Assembly (NCBI GenBank): GCA_002332905.1
Contig: DDAM01000018.1
Coordinates: 1-9,692, forward strand
Source of the DNA: Firmicutes bacterium UBA2058
GTDB lineage: Bacteria > Bacillota > Clostridia > Tissierellales > Sedimentibacteraceae
DNA length: 9,692 nt
Reading direction: 5' to 3'
Every line of letters begins with the position of its first letter. Position 1 is the stretch's first letter. Made by a program: the position numbers and the translations under genes. The notes beneath the pieces are model-generated. The model was given only the letters and a program-made list of their open reading frames with translations. It had not been told where the DNA came from and ran no database searches. Of this stretch, positions 1 through 6,745 are shown piece after piece.

Positions 1-61
1 ATTTATTCTTTAATACTGACTTATTTCATTACACCGATTTATAAAAAGGTTTATAACAAAA

Positions 62-97
62 AAGTAATACAAGAAATCTAACTTTCTTGTATTACTT
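62..97 (-). terminator. Intrinsic terminator of the cyclophilin gene
   Basis: A perfect 15-bp inverted repeat (arms 62-76 and 83-97, loop of 6) lies about 30 bp after the stop codon of the cyclophilin gene. Read on the minus strand it is followed by a short T-rich run (TTTTGTT, positions 61 down to 55). No T run follows on the plus strand, so it should work mainly for the minus-strand gene. Positions 1-54, beyond it, hold no gene that I can support. Confidence 0.75.
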
Positions 98-126
98 ATA
101 ATGTAATTTCTTAATTAATTTATTGA

Positions 127-645
127 TTATAAAGTTTCAGGCTCTTCGTAACTTTCTCCAAAAGTATCAACTGTAACTTTATTTAATTTAACTTCATCTT
201 TTGGTCTATCTGTTCTATCTGTTTTACAGTCAGCTATTTTATTAACCACATCCATACCCTCTATAACTTTTCCAAATGCAGCATATTGGCCATCTAGATG
301 AGGAGAATTTTTATGCATTATAAAAAACTGTGAACCAGCTGAATTAGGATTCATAGCTCTAGCCATAGATAAAACATCTTCTGTGTGTTTTAAATCATTT
401 TTAAAGCCATTTAATGCAAATTCGCCCTTAATACTATATCCTGGTCCGCCCATTCCTGTTCCGTTAGGGCAACCACCTTGTAACATAAAATCTTTTATAA
501 CTCTATGAAATATTTTACCGTCATAAAAACCTTTATTTATTAAAGATATAAAGTTTCTTACAGTGTTATTAGCTAATTCCGGGTAAAGTTCAGCTTTTAT
601 TATATCTCCATTTTCAAATTCAAATGTAACAATAGGTAATTTCAT
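127..645 (-). CDS. Cyclophilin-type peptidyl-prolyl cis-trans isomerase
   Basis: Cytoplasmic peptidyl-prolyl isomerase of the bacterial PpiB-like cyclophilin family, which speeds cis-trans isomerisation of proline bonds during protein folding. The 172-residue product is a single cyclophilin domain. Visible active-site blocks are FHRVIKDFMLQGG (residues 46-58, with the catalytic Arg48, Phe53 and Gln56), MNPNSAGSQFFI (99-110) and LDGQYAAFGKV (117-127). The tryptophan of eukaryotic cyclophilins before LDG is His116 here, as is common in bacteria. There is no signal peptide. The start at 645 is chosen because GGAGG (651-655) lies 5 nt upstream; an in-frame TTG at 657 sits inside that ribosome binding site and is not credible. 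It is a stand-alone gene, divergent from the cysteine-rich protein gene and closed by its own terminator. The family is certain; the individual substrate role is unknown. Confidence 0.95.
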   Translation of the reverse strand: MKLPIVTFEFENGDIIKAELYPELANNTVRNFISLINKGFYDGKIFHRVIKDFMLQGGCPNGTGMGGPGYSIKGEFALNGFKNDLKHTEDVLSMARAMNPNSAGSQFFIMHKNSPHLDGQYAAFGKVIEGMDVVNKIADCKTDRTDRPKDEVKLNKVTVDTFGESYEEPETL

Positions 646-674
646 GCTTTCCTCCAAAAAATTTATATAATAAT

Positions 675-703
675 ACTTTAACTTATTGATAGAAAAAATT
701 CAA
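675..703 (-). promoter_or_regulatory. Candidate sigma-A promoter for the cyclophilin gene
   Basis: On the minus strand TTGAAT (703 to 698) is followed after 17 bp by TAAAGT (680 to 675). This would give a leader of about 20 nt before the GGAGG. The -10 matches only four of six consensus bases in a very AT-rich region, so this is tentative. Confidence 0.35.
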
Positions 704-749
704 TATAAATATTATTTTATATATATGATATTTATATCAAATGTTTTAT

Positions 750-779
750 AACAATTAGTAACAAGATTTTCATAGACGA
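750..779 (+). promoter_or_regulatory. Candidate sigma-K-type promoter for the cysteine-rich gene
   Basis: Upstream of the cysteine-rich protein gene, AACA (750-753) lies 17 bp before CATAGACGA (771-779). This fits the sigma-K pattern of an AC-containing -35 and a CATAnnnTA -10 with one mismatch (G for T). Transcription would start about 35 nt before the ATG. Sigma-K control would suit a late mother-cell spore-surface protein. The motif is short and the assignment is inference. Confidence 0.35.
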
Positions 780-819
780 ATATATTAAAGTAAATTAAAC
801 TTAGAGGAGGTTTATTTGC

Positions 820-1839
820 ATGACAAGCGCAAACAATAATAACAATTGCAATAGCAGTTGTAATAATGATAATAACAACAACAATAATAATGTCAGCCCT
901 GAAAGAATTATTAGAGAAAAATGTTGTATAGGTCAATCAGGCTGCTTCTGGGACGGTAATTTAGACGATGTAGTACTAGAGCCAGTATATGTACAAAAAA
1001 TATATGATGCAGCTTTATTTAATTTACAAGGTATTTCATTTGCACACAACTTAAGATTCTCACCTAGATTACCAGAAGGTGCAATTATTGTAGGAATTAA
1101 CTTTATCAACGTTACAAAATTCTTTGATCCTACAGATAGCAGATCACCAGATAACTTTAGAATAAAACCTGAAACTACACTTCAAGGAGCTCAATTTGTA
1201 CAATGTGGCGGAGAAGACGAAAAAGTTGTAGGTCCTGATGGAAAATTCTCAGAAAAAATTATTTTCATAGACACATCATGTTGTGACTCTATCGGAAGAG
1301 GAACTCCAATATTTGGTAGTCAAAATGTAGTAATTAAAGGCTTGGTAAGAATCGAAATGGAAGTTAGATTTATGGATGAAGGTTGCTGCGGAGGTTGCCC
1401 TAATACTCAAATATTAACAGCATTCTTCCCAATTACTGCTCCTGGCAATGGCGGAGAATTAGTATTAACTAACTTCTTTGAGCTTTGTTTACCATCAGTA
1501 TTTGAAGGAGCATTTTTACCTCGCTTTACAGAAATCTGCAACGCATCATTCATAGGAAGATTATTGACAAATAATCTAACAAGAGATGTATTTGTGTGTC
1601 CTGACGGAACTGTAGAAGCTAATATTCTTATTTCTATATGTGTAACCTGTGAAAAGAAAATAGTAATGCCAGCTCAGCTTTGTGTACTATCTACAGGATT
1701 TACGCAACTAGCACCTGAAGTTGGAGCTATATGCCCTACTTTCCCAGCACTATTCCCTAGACAGATTGATGAAAATTCAGTAGCTGGTGAAAGAGGAGAT
1801 AGAGAATCAAACAACAATAGACGTGGTTGTTGCTCATAA
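820..1839 (+). CDS. Cysteine-rich CdeC-like spore coat/exosporium protein (candidate)
   Basis: Probably a structural protein of the spore surface. The 339-residue product has 20 cysteines, several as pairs or clusters: CC at 35-36, 154-155 and 337-338, and CCGGC at 189-193. It has an Asn-rich N-terminus (residues 5-24), no signal peptide and no membrane segment. The centre is hydrophobic and beta-rich. The order of elements resembles C. difficile CdeC, a cysteine-rich exosporium protein: an 'IYDAALF' segment, a CGGC-type cluster followed by 'AFFPITAPGNGG', then a 'CLP' segment and a Cys-rich tail. I compared it from memory. Such cysteines typically form inter-chain disulfides that crosslink the coat. 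The start is secure: GAGGAGG (804-810) lies 9 nt before the ATG. The gene is monocistronic, with a terminator just downstream and a possible sigma-K promoter upstream. A spore role is inferred; some other self-assembling surface protein is the alternative. Confidence 0.6.
   Translation: MTSANNNNNCNSSCNNDNNNNNNNVSPERIIREKCCIGQSGCFWDGNLDDVVLEPVYVQKIYDAALFNLQGISFAHNLRFSPRLPEGAIIVGINFINVTKFFDPTDSRSPDNFRIKPETTLQGAQFVQCGGEDEKVVGPDGKFSEKIIFIDTSCCDSIGRGTPIFGSQNVVIKGLVRIEMEVRFMDEGCCGGCPNTQILTAFFPITAPGNGGELVLTNFFELCLPSVFEGAFLPRFTEICNASFIGRLLTNNLTRDVFVCPDGTVEANILISICVTCEKKIVMPAQLCVLSTGFTQLAPEVGAICPTFPALFPRQIDENSVAGERGDRESNNNRRGCCS
829..891 (+). repeat. Degenerate AAT/AAC/GAT triplet tract coding for Asn
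   Basis: A run of mostly AAT, AAC and GAT codons at the 5' end of the cysteine-rich gene encodes two Asn runs, broken by short Cys/Ser and Asp residues. The codons are mixed rather than identical, which argues that the amino-acid composition is selected rather than being a recent slippage expansion. Confidence 0.7.
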
Positions 1840-1862
1840 AAAAATATATATGGAATTAAAAT

Positions 1863-1901
1863 AAAGTAGTAGCAAATTAATATGCTACTACTTTTTTATT
1901 T
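1863..1901. terminator. Bidirectional intrinsic terminator between convergent genes
   Basis: A perfect 12-bp stem (1863-1874 with 1883-1894, loop of 8) is followed on the plus strand by a T-rich run (1892-1902). On the minus strand the stem is followed by TATTTTAATT. It lies between the 3' ends of the cysteine-rich gene (stop at 1839) and the SLH gene (stop at 1932) and probably serves both, more strongly the plus-strand gene. Confidence 0.8.
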
Positions 1902-1931
1902 TGTACACTATAAGATAACAAGATTTTCTTA

Positions 1932-3530
1932 TTATCTTTTATAATATTTTAATATACCATTATAATTATCATCAATTTCAGACTTATTATTTTTGTATAT
2001 ATTCATATTTTTTATTATTTTATAGTCGTTCATTAAATCAGCAAAGGCTCTTTCTTTTTCACCTATATATTTTAGTATATATGCTTTATTTAATGAATAC
2101 TTGTAGTACATATCTTCACTTTTAATACTTGACAAATTAACTGGCTCATTATTTTCAACTATAACAATATTTTTTAATATGGTAGCATTAGCATTAGATA
2201 TATTATCTACGGCTGGATTATATGTTATAGTATTATATACGGAAAAATACATCTTCACCTGCGACATATCTAGAAAATTAAAAATTGTATCTGTTTTAAC
2301 ATTCCAATTTACATTTAAGATCTTAGCAAAATTTGTTCCAGCTTGTAAGTCTTCATACATCATAGCTTTTACAAAGGTTTTATTTCCATTTTTTATATAG
2401 TATGAGTATCTAAATGCTTTAATGTTAAACTTAACATTATTATTAGTTGTAGTATCATACCACTTCTTAAGTGCATCCATATATAACGCTTCAGTAGTAT
2501 TATATTTACTAACTTGAGTAAATAACTGCATTAAAGGTGCATCTGTCAAATCATTTCTATTTGCGATATCTCTTAGTATTTCATTTGATAATGCAACATT
2601 ATCAGCATTTGAAAGTTTACCAAATTTCAACAGGTAAAAATTAACTCCAGCTTTATTAGAGAAACCTGCATTTCTTAAGGCTTTCATAGTGCCTATAGGA
2701 TCTGCGTCATATAAGTGCTTATCTTCTGGAAATATATATCCACCAAAATCTAGATATTCTAAAGTGTTTTTAGCTTTAATATATTTCTTTTCATTCTCGT
2801 TCTGAGTATTAACATTATAATTGCCAAAGAATGAAAGTACGTCTTCGCCTTTTACTGGCATATATTTAATATTAGCCATATAGTTTCCGTTTAACTGCTT
2901 AACATTTTCATAGACTCTTTTAATTAATGCCGCAGATTCTGCTCTGCTAATATTATTATTTAATCTTAAAGTATTATCACTATATCCTGTTAATATATCA
3001 CTGTTGTACAGATTTTTTATTTGCTTATAATACTCGTGGTTTTCATTAACATCTGTAAATCCAATTTCATTATCGTATATTGAGACTTTGCACAGCACAC
3101 CTATTAGTGCTACTGCTTCTTCTCTTGTAATTGGCTTATTGGGTTCAAATTTAGTGCCACCAAATATATTTTCAAAAGTATATTCCTTAAAGCTTTTTTT
3201 CATATGTTCATAAAAAGATATTACATAGGTATAAGACCACTGTTTCACATTCATATCTAGATAATTCATAGATGATTCATATGCCTCGTTTATTACACCT
3301 AGCTTATATCCAGTACGAACAAGTATTGTAATGAACTCACTTCTTGATATGTCATTATCTGGCCTAAAAGTCATATCGTTATATCCATTAAAAACCTTGA
3401 GTACATTAGTTGCATAGTTTACATCATTCCTGCTCCAATGATTAAATACATCGCTATAATATATTTCTGCAAAGGCAGGTTGCGTAAAAAATAAAGTTAG
3501 TATTAAAATAAATGCAAAAATTTTTTTCAT
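1932..3530 (-). CDS. Secreted protein with three SLH domains
   Basis: Exported cell-surface protein of 532 residues. Residues 1-21 are a classical signal peptide (Lys-Lys, hydrophobic core, cleavage after AFA). Three S-layer homology domains follow at about 28-74, 88-148 and 157-209. Each contains the R-E core that binds secondary cell-wall polymer: ISRSE (61-65), ITREE (134-138) and ISRAE (194-198), so it is probably held non-covalently to pyruvylated polymer. Residues 215-532 match nothing I recognise. About 275-365 looks helical, about 366-440 is rich in beta-forming aromatic residues, and the tail is again helical. There is no catalytic motif and no LPXTG. The start ATG has AAGGG (3541-3545) 10 nt upstream, in the 20-bp gap after the methyltransferase stop, so the two genes are probably cotranscribed. 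It could be an S-layer-associated or peptidoglycan-associated protein of vegetative cells or spores. Confidence 0.9.
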   Translation of the reverse strand: MKKIFAFILILTLFFTQPAFAEIYYSDVFNHWSRNDVNYATNVLKVFNGYNDMTFRPDNDISRSEFITILVRTGYKLGVINEAYESSMNYLDMNVKQWSYTYVISFYEHMKKSFKEYTFENIFGGTKFEPNKPITREEAVALIGVLCKVSIYDNEIGFTDVNENHEYYKQIKNLYNSDILTGYSDNTLRLNNNISRAESAALIKRVYENVKQLNGNYMANIKYMPVKGEDVLSFFGNYNVNTQNENEKKYIKAKNTLEYLDFGGYIFPEDKHLYDADPIGTMKALRNAGFSNKAGVNFYLLKFGKLSNADNVALSNEILRDIANRNDLTDAPLMQLFTQVSKYNTTEALYMDALKKWYDTTTNNNVKFNIKAFRYSYYIKNGNKTFVKAMMYEDLQAGTNFAKILNVNWNVKTDTIFNFLDMSQVKMYFSVYNTITYNPAVDNISNANATILKNIVIVENNEPVNLSSIKSEDMYYKYSLNKAYILKYIGEKERAFADLMNDYKIIKNMNIYKNNKSEIDDNYNGILKYYKR

Positions 3531-3550
3531 TGTTGATTCACCCTTAGATT

Positions 3551-5449
3551 TTATATTTTAACGCATTGTTTTATTATATATTTGTCTTCCACTGTTATAT
3601 TAAACATCTTTTCTAAATAATTTTCAATATAAATTTTATTGTTAATTGTTAAGATTTTATCATTTTTATCTTTCGGAATAAATATGCGCATGTTTTCAAG
3701 TTTATTAGGATAGTATTCGTATAATTTCGCTCCAACCTTTTTAGCATTGCTTTTAAATAAGAATTCAAAAATACTTGAATTTAAATAATTTACTATATAA
3801 TTATAAGAAGTTAATTCTTCATTGATTATTAATGAATAAATATCTGCACTGCATAAATATTTATCGGTATCATAATAAAAAATATTGCTTTTAGCCTTAT
3901 ATGGAAATACTATTTTATTATTCTCAAATAAATTTAAATCTCTGCCCCATTGCAGCTCATACCACTTTCTTACACCATTTTTACATTCACGTCTCTTTAA
4001 CAATCTATCCTTATGTTTTTGTAAATATGAAATGGTATTTGGATATTTGTTTTCATCATCAATTAGATTAGTGTATAAGATATATAGACCACCATATCTT
4101 ATGCCATCATTGTTTATATTGCTATTTTTAATCCATTTTTTTAGCAATTTTTTTTCAAGATTATATTTAAGTATTTCTTCATCTGTTACAATAAAAGCTT
4201 TATCATATCCAGTAATTATGCCTTGTTTTATATTGCCTATATCACTTAATTTATAATTGCATTTTTCGTTGATTTTTTCATAAAGTCTTTGTTCCTTTGT
4301 ATTTAACAACATCCAACCGCTTCTACTAAGCTCACTCTGTTTAATACTAAAGGACATAAATTTATCTTCATTTTGATTATATTTCTCAATCTTAACATCT
4401 TCTTGATGGTAGTTCTTATAGGTAAGCAATATTATCATTGGACTGATTATTGCATTTTTAAAAACTCTCTCTCCATTATAATCTAATATTTTTAGTATTG
4501 TTAAATTATCATTTATATAGCTTCTTAATTTATCTGCATATTTTGCTTCCAAAAAATATCTTGATGTTATGAAGCAAATCACGCCTTTTTCTTTTAATAA
4601 AATATGGCTTGCTTTAAAAAAACAATATGAAATATCAGATTTATCATAAAATACTTCACTATAATTATCCTTTAAAACACAACTATATTCCTTTCTTATG
4701 TTTTTATGACCAATGTATGGAGGATTACCTATTATAATGTCAAATTTACAGTCAGGAATAAAATCTAACAAAAAATCTTTTTCATAAATATTAAATTTAA
4801 TATCTATGATATTTGCTTCAAATATTAATGAAATTTTAGTTAAAAATACCGAGAATTTATCTATGTCAACTCCATAAATCATATTCTCAAGTATGTGTTT
4901 TTCAACACAACCATTATAATTTATTTTGTTTTTATTTATATATTCTTTAATTTTTTTAAATATTTGTAATAAAAAATACCCTCCACCACAGGTTGGATCT
5001 AAGATTGTTGTATTAAGACTAATTTGTGTATTTTCAAAAACTAATTCAATCATATTTTCTATTACATCATTTGGAGTATATACTTGTCCTAATATTTTTC
5101 TTTCCTTATCTGACATAAGATTTTCATATAACTTAGATATGCTTAAGCTTTTTATATCAATATTCTCTTTTAAATTTTTTAACATTTCTACTATTCTTAT
5201 ATCGTAACTTTTATCAAAAAAATTAAACTCATAATACTCCTTAAATATAAGGACTGATTTAATATCAAAAAGTTTCATGTTTTCTGAATAATAGTCTATA
5301 AACTCAACAAAGCCAACTTTATATATAAATTTATTTATATATATAAGCTCTGAAATTAAATACAAACTGCTTTTAACATTATTTATATATCTAATTTCAT
5401 CATAATCGCTAATTATTTCTTTTATTTTTTTTGAAAGAATTTTTTCCAT
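3551..5449 (-). CDS. CamA-like solitary DNA adenine-N6 methyltransferase
   Basis: Predicted to transfer methyl from S-adenosylmethionine to the N6 of adenine in a specific DNA sequence. Order in the 632-residue protein: helical N-terminal region (1-110), motif X-like GQVYTP (121-126), SAM-binding DPTCGGG (151-157), catalytic NPPY (242-245), and a TaqI-like target-recognition region (about 380-600). The last contains RRECKNGVRKWYELQWGR (486-503). Blocks NPPYIGHK, GIITG-DKAFI, the RREC segment and SSADIYS/YYPNK-like segments closely match C. difficile CamA as I remember it; CamA methylates CAAAAA and influences sporulation. No nuclease motif or separate restriction gene is present, so it looks solitary. 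The start at 5449 is preferred because GGAGG (5455-5459) lies 5 nt upstream; the ATG at 5461 overlaps that site. The SLH gene follows after 20 bp. The family is secure; CAAAAA specificity is inferred. Confidence 0.88.
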   Translation of the reverse strand: MEKILSKKIKEIISDYDEIRYINNVKSSLYLISELIYINKFIYKVGFVEFIDYYSENMKLFDIKSVLIFKEYYEFNFFDKSYDIRIVEMLKNLKENIDIKSLSISKLYENLMSDKERKILGQVYTPNDVIENMIELVFENTQISLNTTILDPTCGGGYFLLQIFKKIKEYINKNKINYNGCVEKHILENMIYGVDIDKFSVFLTKISLIFEANIIDIKFNIYEKDFLLDFIPDCKFDIIIGNPPYIGHKNIRKEYSCVLKDNYSEVFYDKSDISYCFFKASHILLKEKGVICFITSRYFLEAKYADKLRSYINDNLTILKILDYNGERVFKNAIISPMIILLTYKNYHQEDVKIEKYNQNEDKFMSFSIKQSELSRSGWMLLNTKEQRLYEKINEKCNYKLSDIGNIKQGIITGYDKAFIVTDEEILKYNLEKKLLKKWIKNSNINNDGIRYGGLYILYTNLIDDENKYPNTISYLQKHKDRLLKRRECKNGVRKWYELQWGRDLNLFENNKIVFPYKAKSNIFYYDTDKYLCSADIYSLIINEELTSYNYIVNYLNSSIFEFLFKSNAKKVGAKLYEYYPNKLENMRIFIPKDKNDKILTINNKIYIENYLEKMFNITVEDKYIIKQCVKI

Positions 5450-5534
5450 AATTTCCTCCATGCAATTATTTGATTTCTTTCACCCTTTCCTTTAAAACAT
5501 TTGTATTATATATATAATATAATGGTATTATTAT

Positions 5535-5562
5535 ATCATAAAATCAGTTTAAATTCTAACAA
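5535..5562 (-). promoter_or_regulatory. Candidate sigma-A promoter for the methyltransferase-SLH unit
   Basis: On the minus strand TTGTTA (5562 to 5557) and TATGAT (5540 to 5535) are 16 bp apart. The leader to the ATG at 5449 would be about 80 nt. The -35 overlaps the far end of the T run of the ylmC terminator. The region is very AT-rich and a TATAAT also occurs nearby (5538 to 5533), so exact placement is uncertain. Confidence 0.4.
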
Positions 5563-5599
5563 AAAAAAAGAAATTTTGCTTACACAAAATTCCTTTTTT
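5561..5599 (-). terminator. Intrinsic terminator after ylmC
   Basis: Arms 5570-5578 and 5585-5593 pair around a 6-nt loop, with one G-U pair on the minus strand. Flanking A and T runs extend the pairing. On the minus strand the stem ends in nine T residues (5569 to 5561). It closes the sigma-factor operon 4 nt after the ylmC stop and separates it from the methyltransferase gene. The symmetrical T run could also work on the plus strand, where no gene needs it. Confidence 0.8.
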
Positions 5600-5602
5600 A
5601 TA

Positions 5603-5878
5603 TTAATTTTCATTTACAATTTCTTTAGCTATTTTTACATTATTATCTTCATAATCAACTACAATAACATCTAAACCTACCTTAACTATTTCTTCCCATT
5701 TAATTAAAATAGCTTTATTTTTATTAAAGAAGTTTAATAATTTGTTATTTTCCTCTATATATAATGCAGTTACTCTTCCTTTTTTTGCGTCGATTTCAAC
5801 ATCAGTAAATCTTCCTATGTTTTCACCGTTTTTTATATTAATTATGTCTTTATCAATCAATTCTAAATAGCTAATCAT
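5603..5878 (-). CDS. ylmC: YlmC/YmxH family PRC-barrel sporulation protein
   Basis: A 91-residue cytoplasmic protein that is nearly all one PRC-barrel domain (about 1-77). Characteristic parts are the start MISYLELIDKDIINIKNG, the GRFTDVEID turn (22-30) and the IKWEEIVKVGLDVIVV strand pair (59-74). The YlmC/YmxH family is conserved in endospore formers and lies downstream of sigG in both Bacillus and Clostridia. Its biochemical role is unknown; PRC barrels usually mediate protein or RNA contacts. GGGGGAG lies just upstream of the ATG, and the gene begins 14 nt after the sigG stop, so it should be cotranscribed with sigG and expressed in the forespore. A strong terminator follows directly. Confidence 0.9.
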   Translation of the reverse strand: MISYLELIDKDIINIKNGENIGRFTDVEIDAKKGRVTALYIEENNKLLNFFNKNKAILIKWEEIVKVGLDVIVVDYEDNNVKIAKEIVNEN

Positions 5879-5892
5879 TATACTCCCCCTAA

Positions 5893-6666
5893 TTAAAACT
5901 TTTTACGTATCTGAGAAAGAGCTGATTTTTCCAATCTTGATACTTGTGCTTGTGATATTCCAATTTCATCAGCTACTTCCATTTGAGTTTTTCCCTTATA
6001 AAATCTCATATCTACAATTTGTTTTTCACGTTCTGTAAGTTCACTAATACTTTCTTCCAATGTCATCTTTTCAACCCATTTTTCATCTAGGTTTCTTTCG
6101 TCCTTTATTTGGTCAACAATATATAAAGCATCACCACCATCGTTATATATAGGTTCAAATAATGAAACAGGCTCTTGTATAGATTCAAGAGCAAAGATTA
6201 TATCTTCCTTGTCTACATTTAATTCTTTTGCGATTTCCTCTATTGTAGGCTCACAAGATTTTAACGATGTTAATTTTTCACGAATTTGAAGAGCCTTATA
6301 AGCAGTATCCTTCATAGATCTACTAACTCTAATAGAGTTATTGTCTCTTAAGTATCTTCTGATTTCACCTATTATCATGGGAACTGCATATGTAGAGAAC
6401 TTCACATCCAATGATAAATCAAAATTATCAATTGCCTTTATAAGCCCTACACAGCCAATTTGAAACAAATCATCAACAGACTCGTTTCTGGAGTTAAACC
6501 TCTGAATTACACTTAAAACAAGTCTTAAGTTACCGTAAATAAATTCATCTCTTATTGCTGCATTGCCTTCTTGTATCTTTCTAATCATTTCTCTCATATC
6601 AGAAGATTTAATTTTAGGCAATTGTGATGTATTAATGCCACAAATTTCTACTTTGTTAATAATCAT
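5893..6666 (-). CDS. sigG: RNA polymerase sporulation sigma factor sigma-G
   Basis: Late forespore-specific sigma factor, which directs transcription of genes such as those for small acid-soluble proteins and germination receptors after engulfment. The 257-residue protein has the sigma-G signature N-terminus KVEICGINTSQLPKI (5-19). Region 2 spans about 45-112, including GNLRLVLSVIQRFN and KFSTYAVPMIIGEIRRYLRDN. Region 3 spans about 118-200, with PVSLFEPIYNDGGD. Region 4 (about 205-255) carries the helix-turn-helix QMEVADEIGISQAQVSRLEK. Length and sequence match B. subtilis sigma-G throughout. AAAGGGG lies 6-7 nt before the ATG. The gene is 79 bp after sigE and 14 bp before ylmC. At the position of B. 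subtilis Asn45, contacted by the anti-sigma Gin/CsfB, this protein appears to have Tyr44 (alignment from memory). Confidence 0.97.
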   Translation of the reverse strand: MIINKVEICGINTSQLPKIKSSDMREMIRKIQEGNAAIRDEFIYGNLRLVLSVIQRFNSRNESVDDLFQIGCVGLIKAIDNFDLSLDVKFSTYAVPMIIGEIRRYLRDNNSIRVSRSMKDTAYKALQIREKLTSLKSCEPTIEEIAKELNVDKEDIIFALESIQEPVSLFEPIYNDGGDALYIVDQIKDERNLDEKWVEKMTLEESISELTEREKQIVDMRFYKGKTQMEVADEIGISQAQVSRLEKSALSQIRKKF

Positions 6667-6686
6667 TGTTTTACCCCTTTAAATTA

Positions 6687-6696
6687 AATTATCCCC
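6687..6696 (-). promoter_or_regulatory. Possible sigma-F-type -10 element upstream of sigG
   Basis: On the minus strand GGGGATAATT (6696 to 6687) fits the sigma-F -10 pattern GGnrAnAHTr except at its last base, and sigG is a known sigma-F target in other spore formers. I find no good -35 at the usual distance; GGTAA is only about 11 bp upstream. The leader would be very short, about 14 nt. This is tentative. Confidence 0.25.
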
Positions 6697-6745
6697 CATG
6701 TAAATTATTACCTTGTAAAGTGTTTTTATTCACAAAAACGAGCTT

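Noticed and set aside
712..936. Minus-strand open frame opposite the start of the cysteine-rich gene
   Set aside because: Its low-complexity Ile/Val run is the antisense of the Asn triplet tract, and it has no ribosome binding site.
1912..1938. A 12-bp stem (one G-U pair on the minus strand) overlapping the SLH gene stop codon
   Set aside because: It has no T run in either direction, and the better terminator at 1863-1901 lies just beyond. It may only be local structure.
2179..2400. Plus-strand open frame inside the SLH gene
   Set aside because: It is antisense to a well-supported gene, has no ribosome binding site and no recognisable domain.
3885..5207. Plus-strand open frames opposite the methyltransferase (3885-4256 and 4926-5207)
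   Set aside because: They are antisense shadows of conserved methyltransferase motifs with no start signals.
3551..5449. Restriction-modification or phage-defence system
   Set aside because: The protein is too short for a type IIG enzyme, shows no nuclease motif, and no restriction, helicase or BREX-type gene is adjacent.
6667..6745. Hairpin hiding the sigG ribosome binding site, as reported for B. subtilis spoIIIG read-through mRNA
   Set aside because: I found no upstream segment complementary to AAAGGGG; only short A/T pairings are possible.
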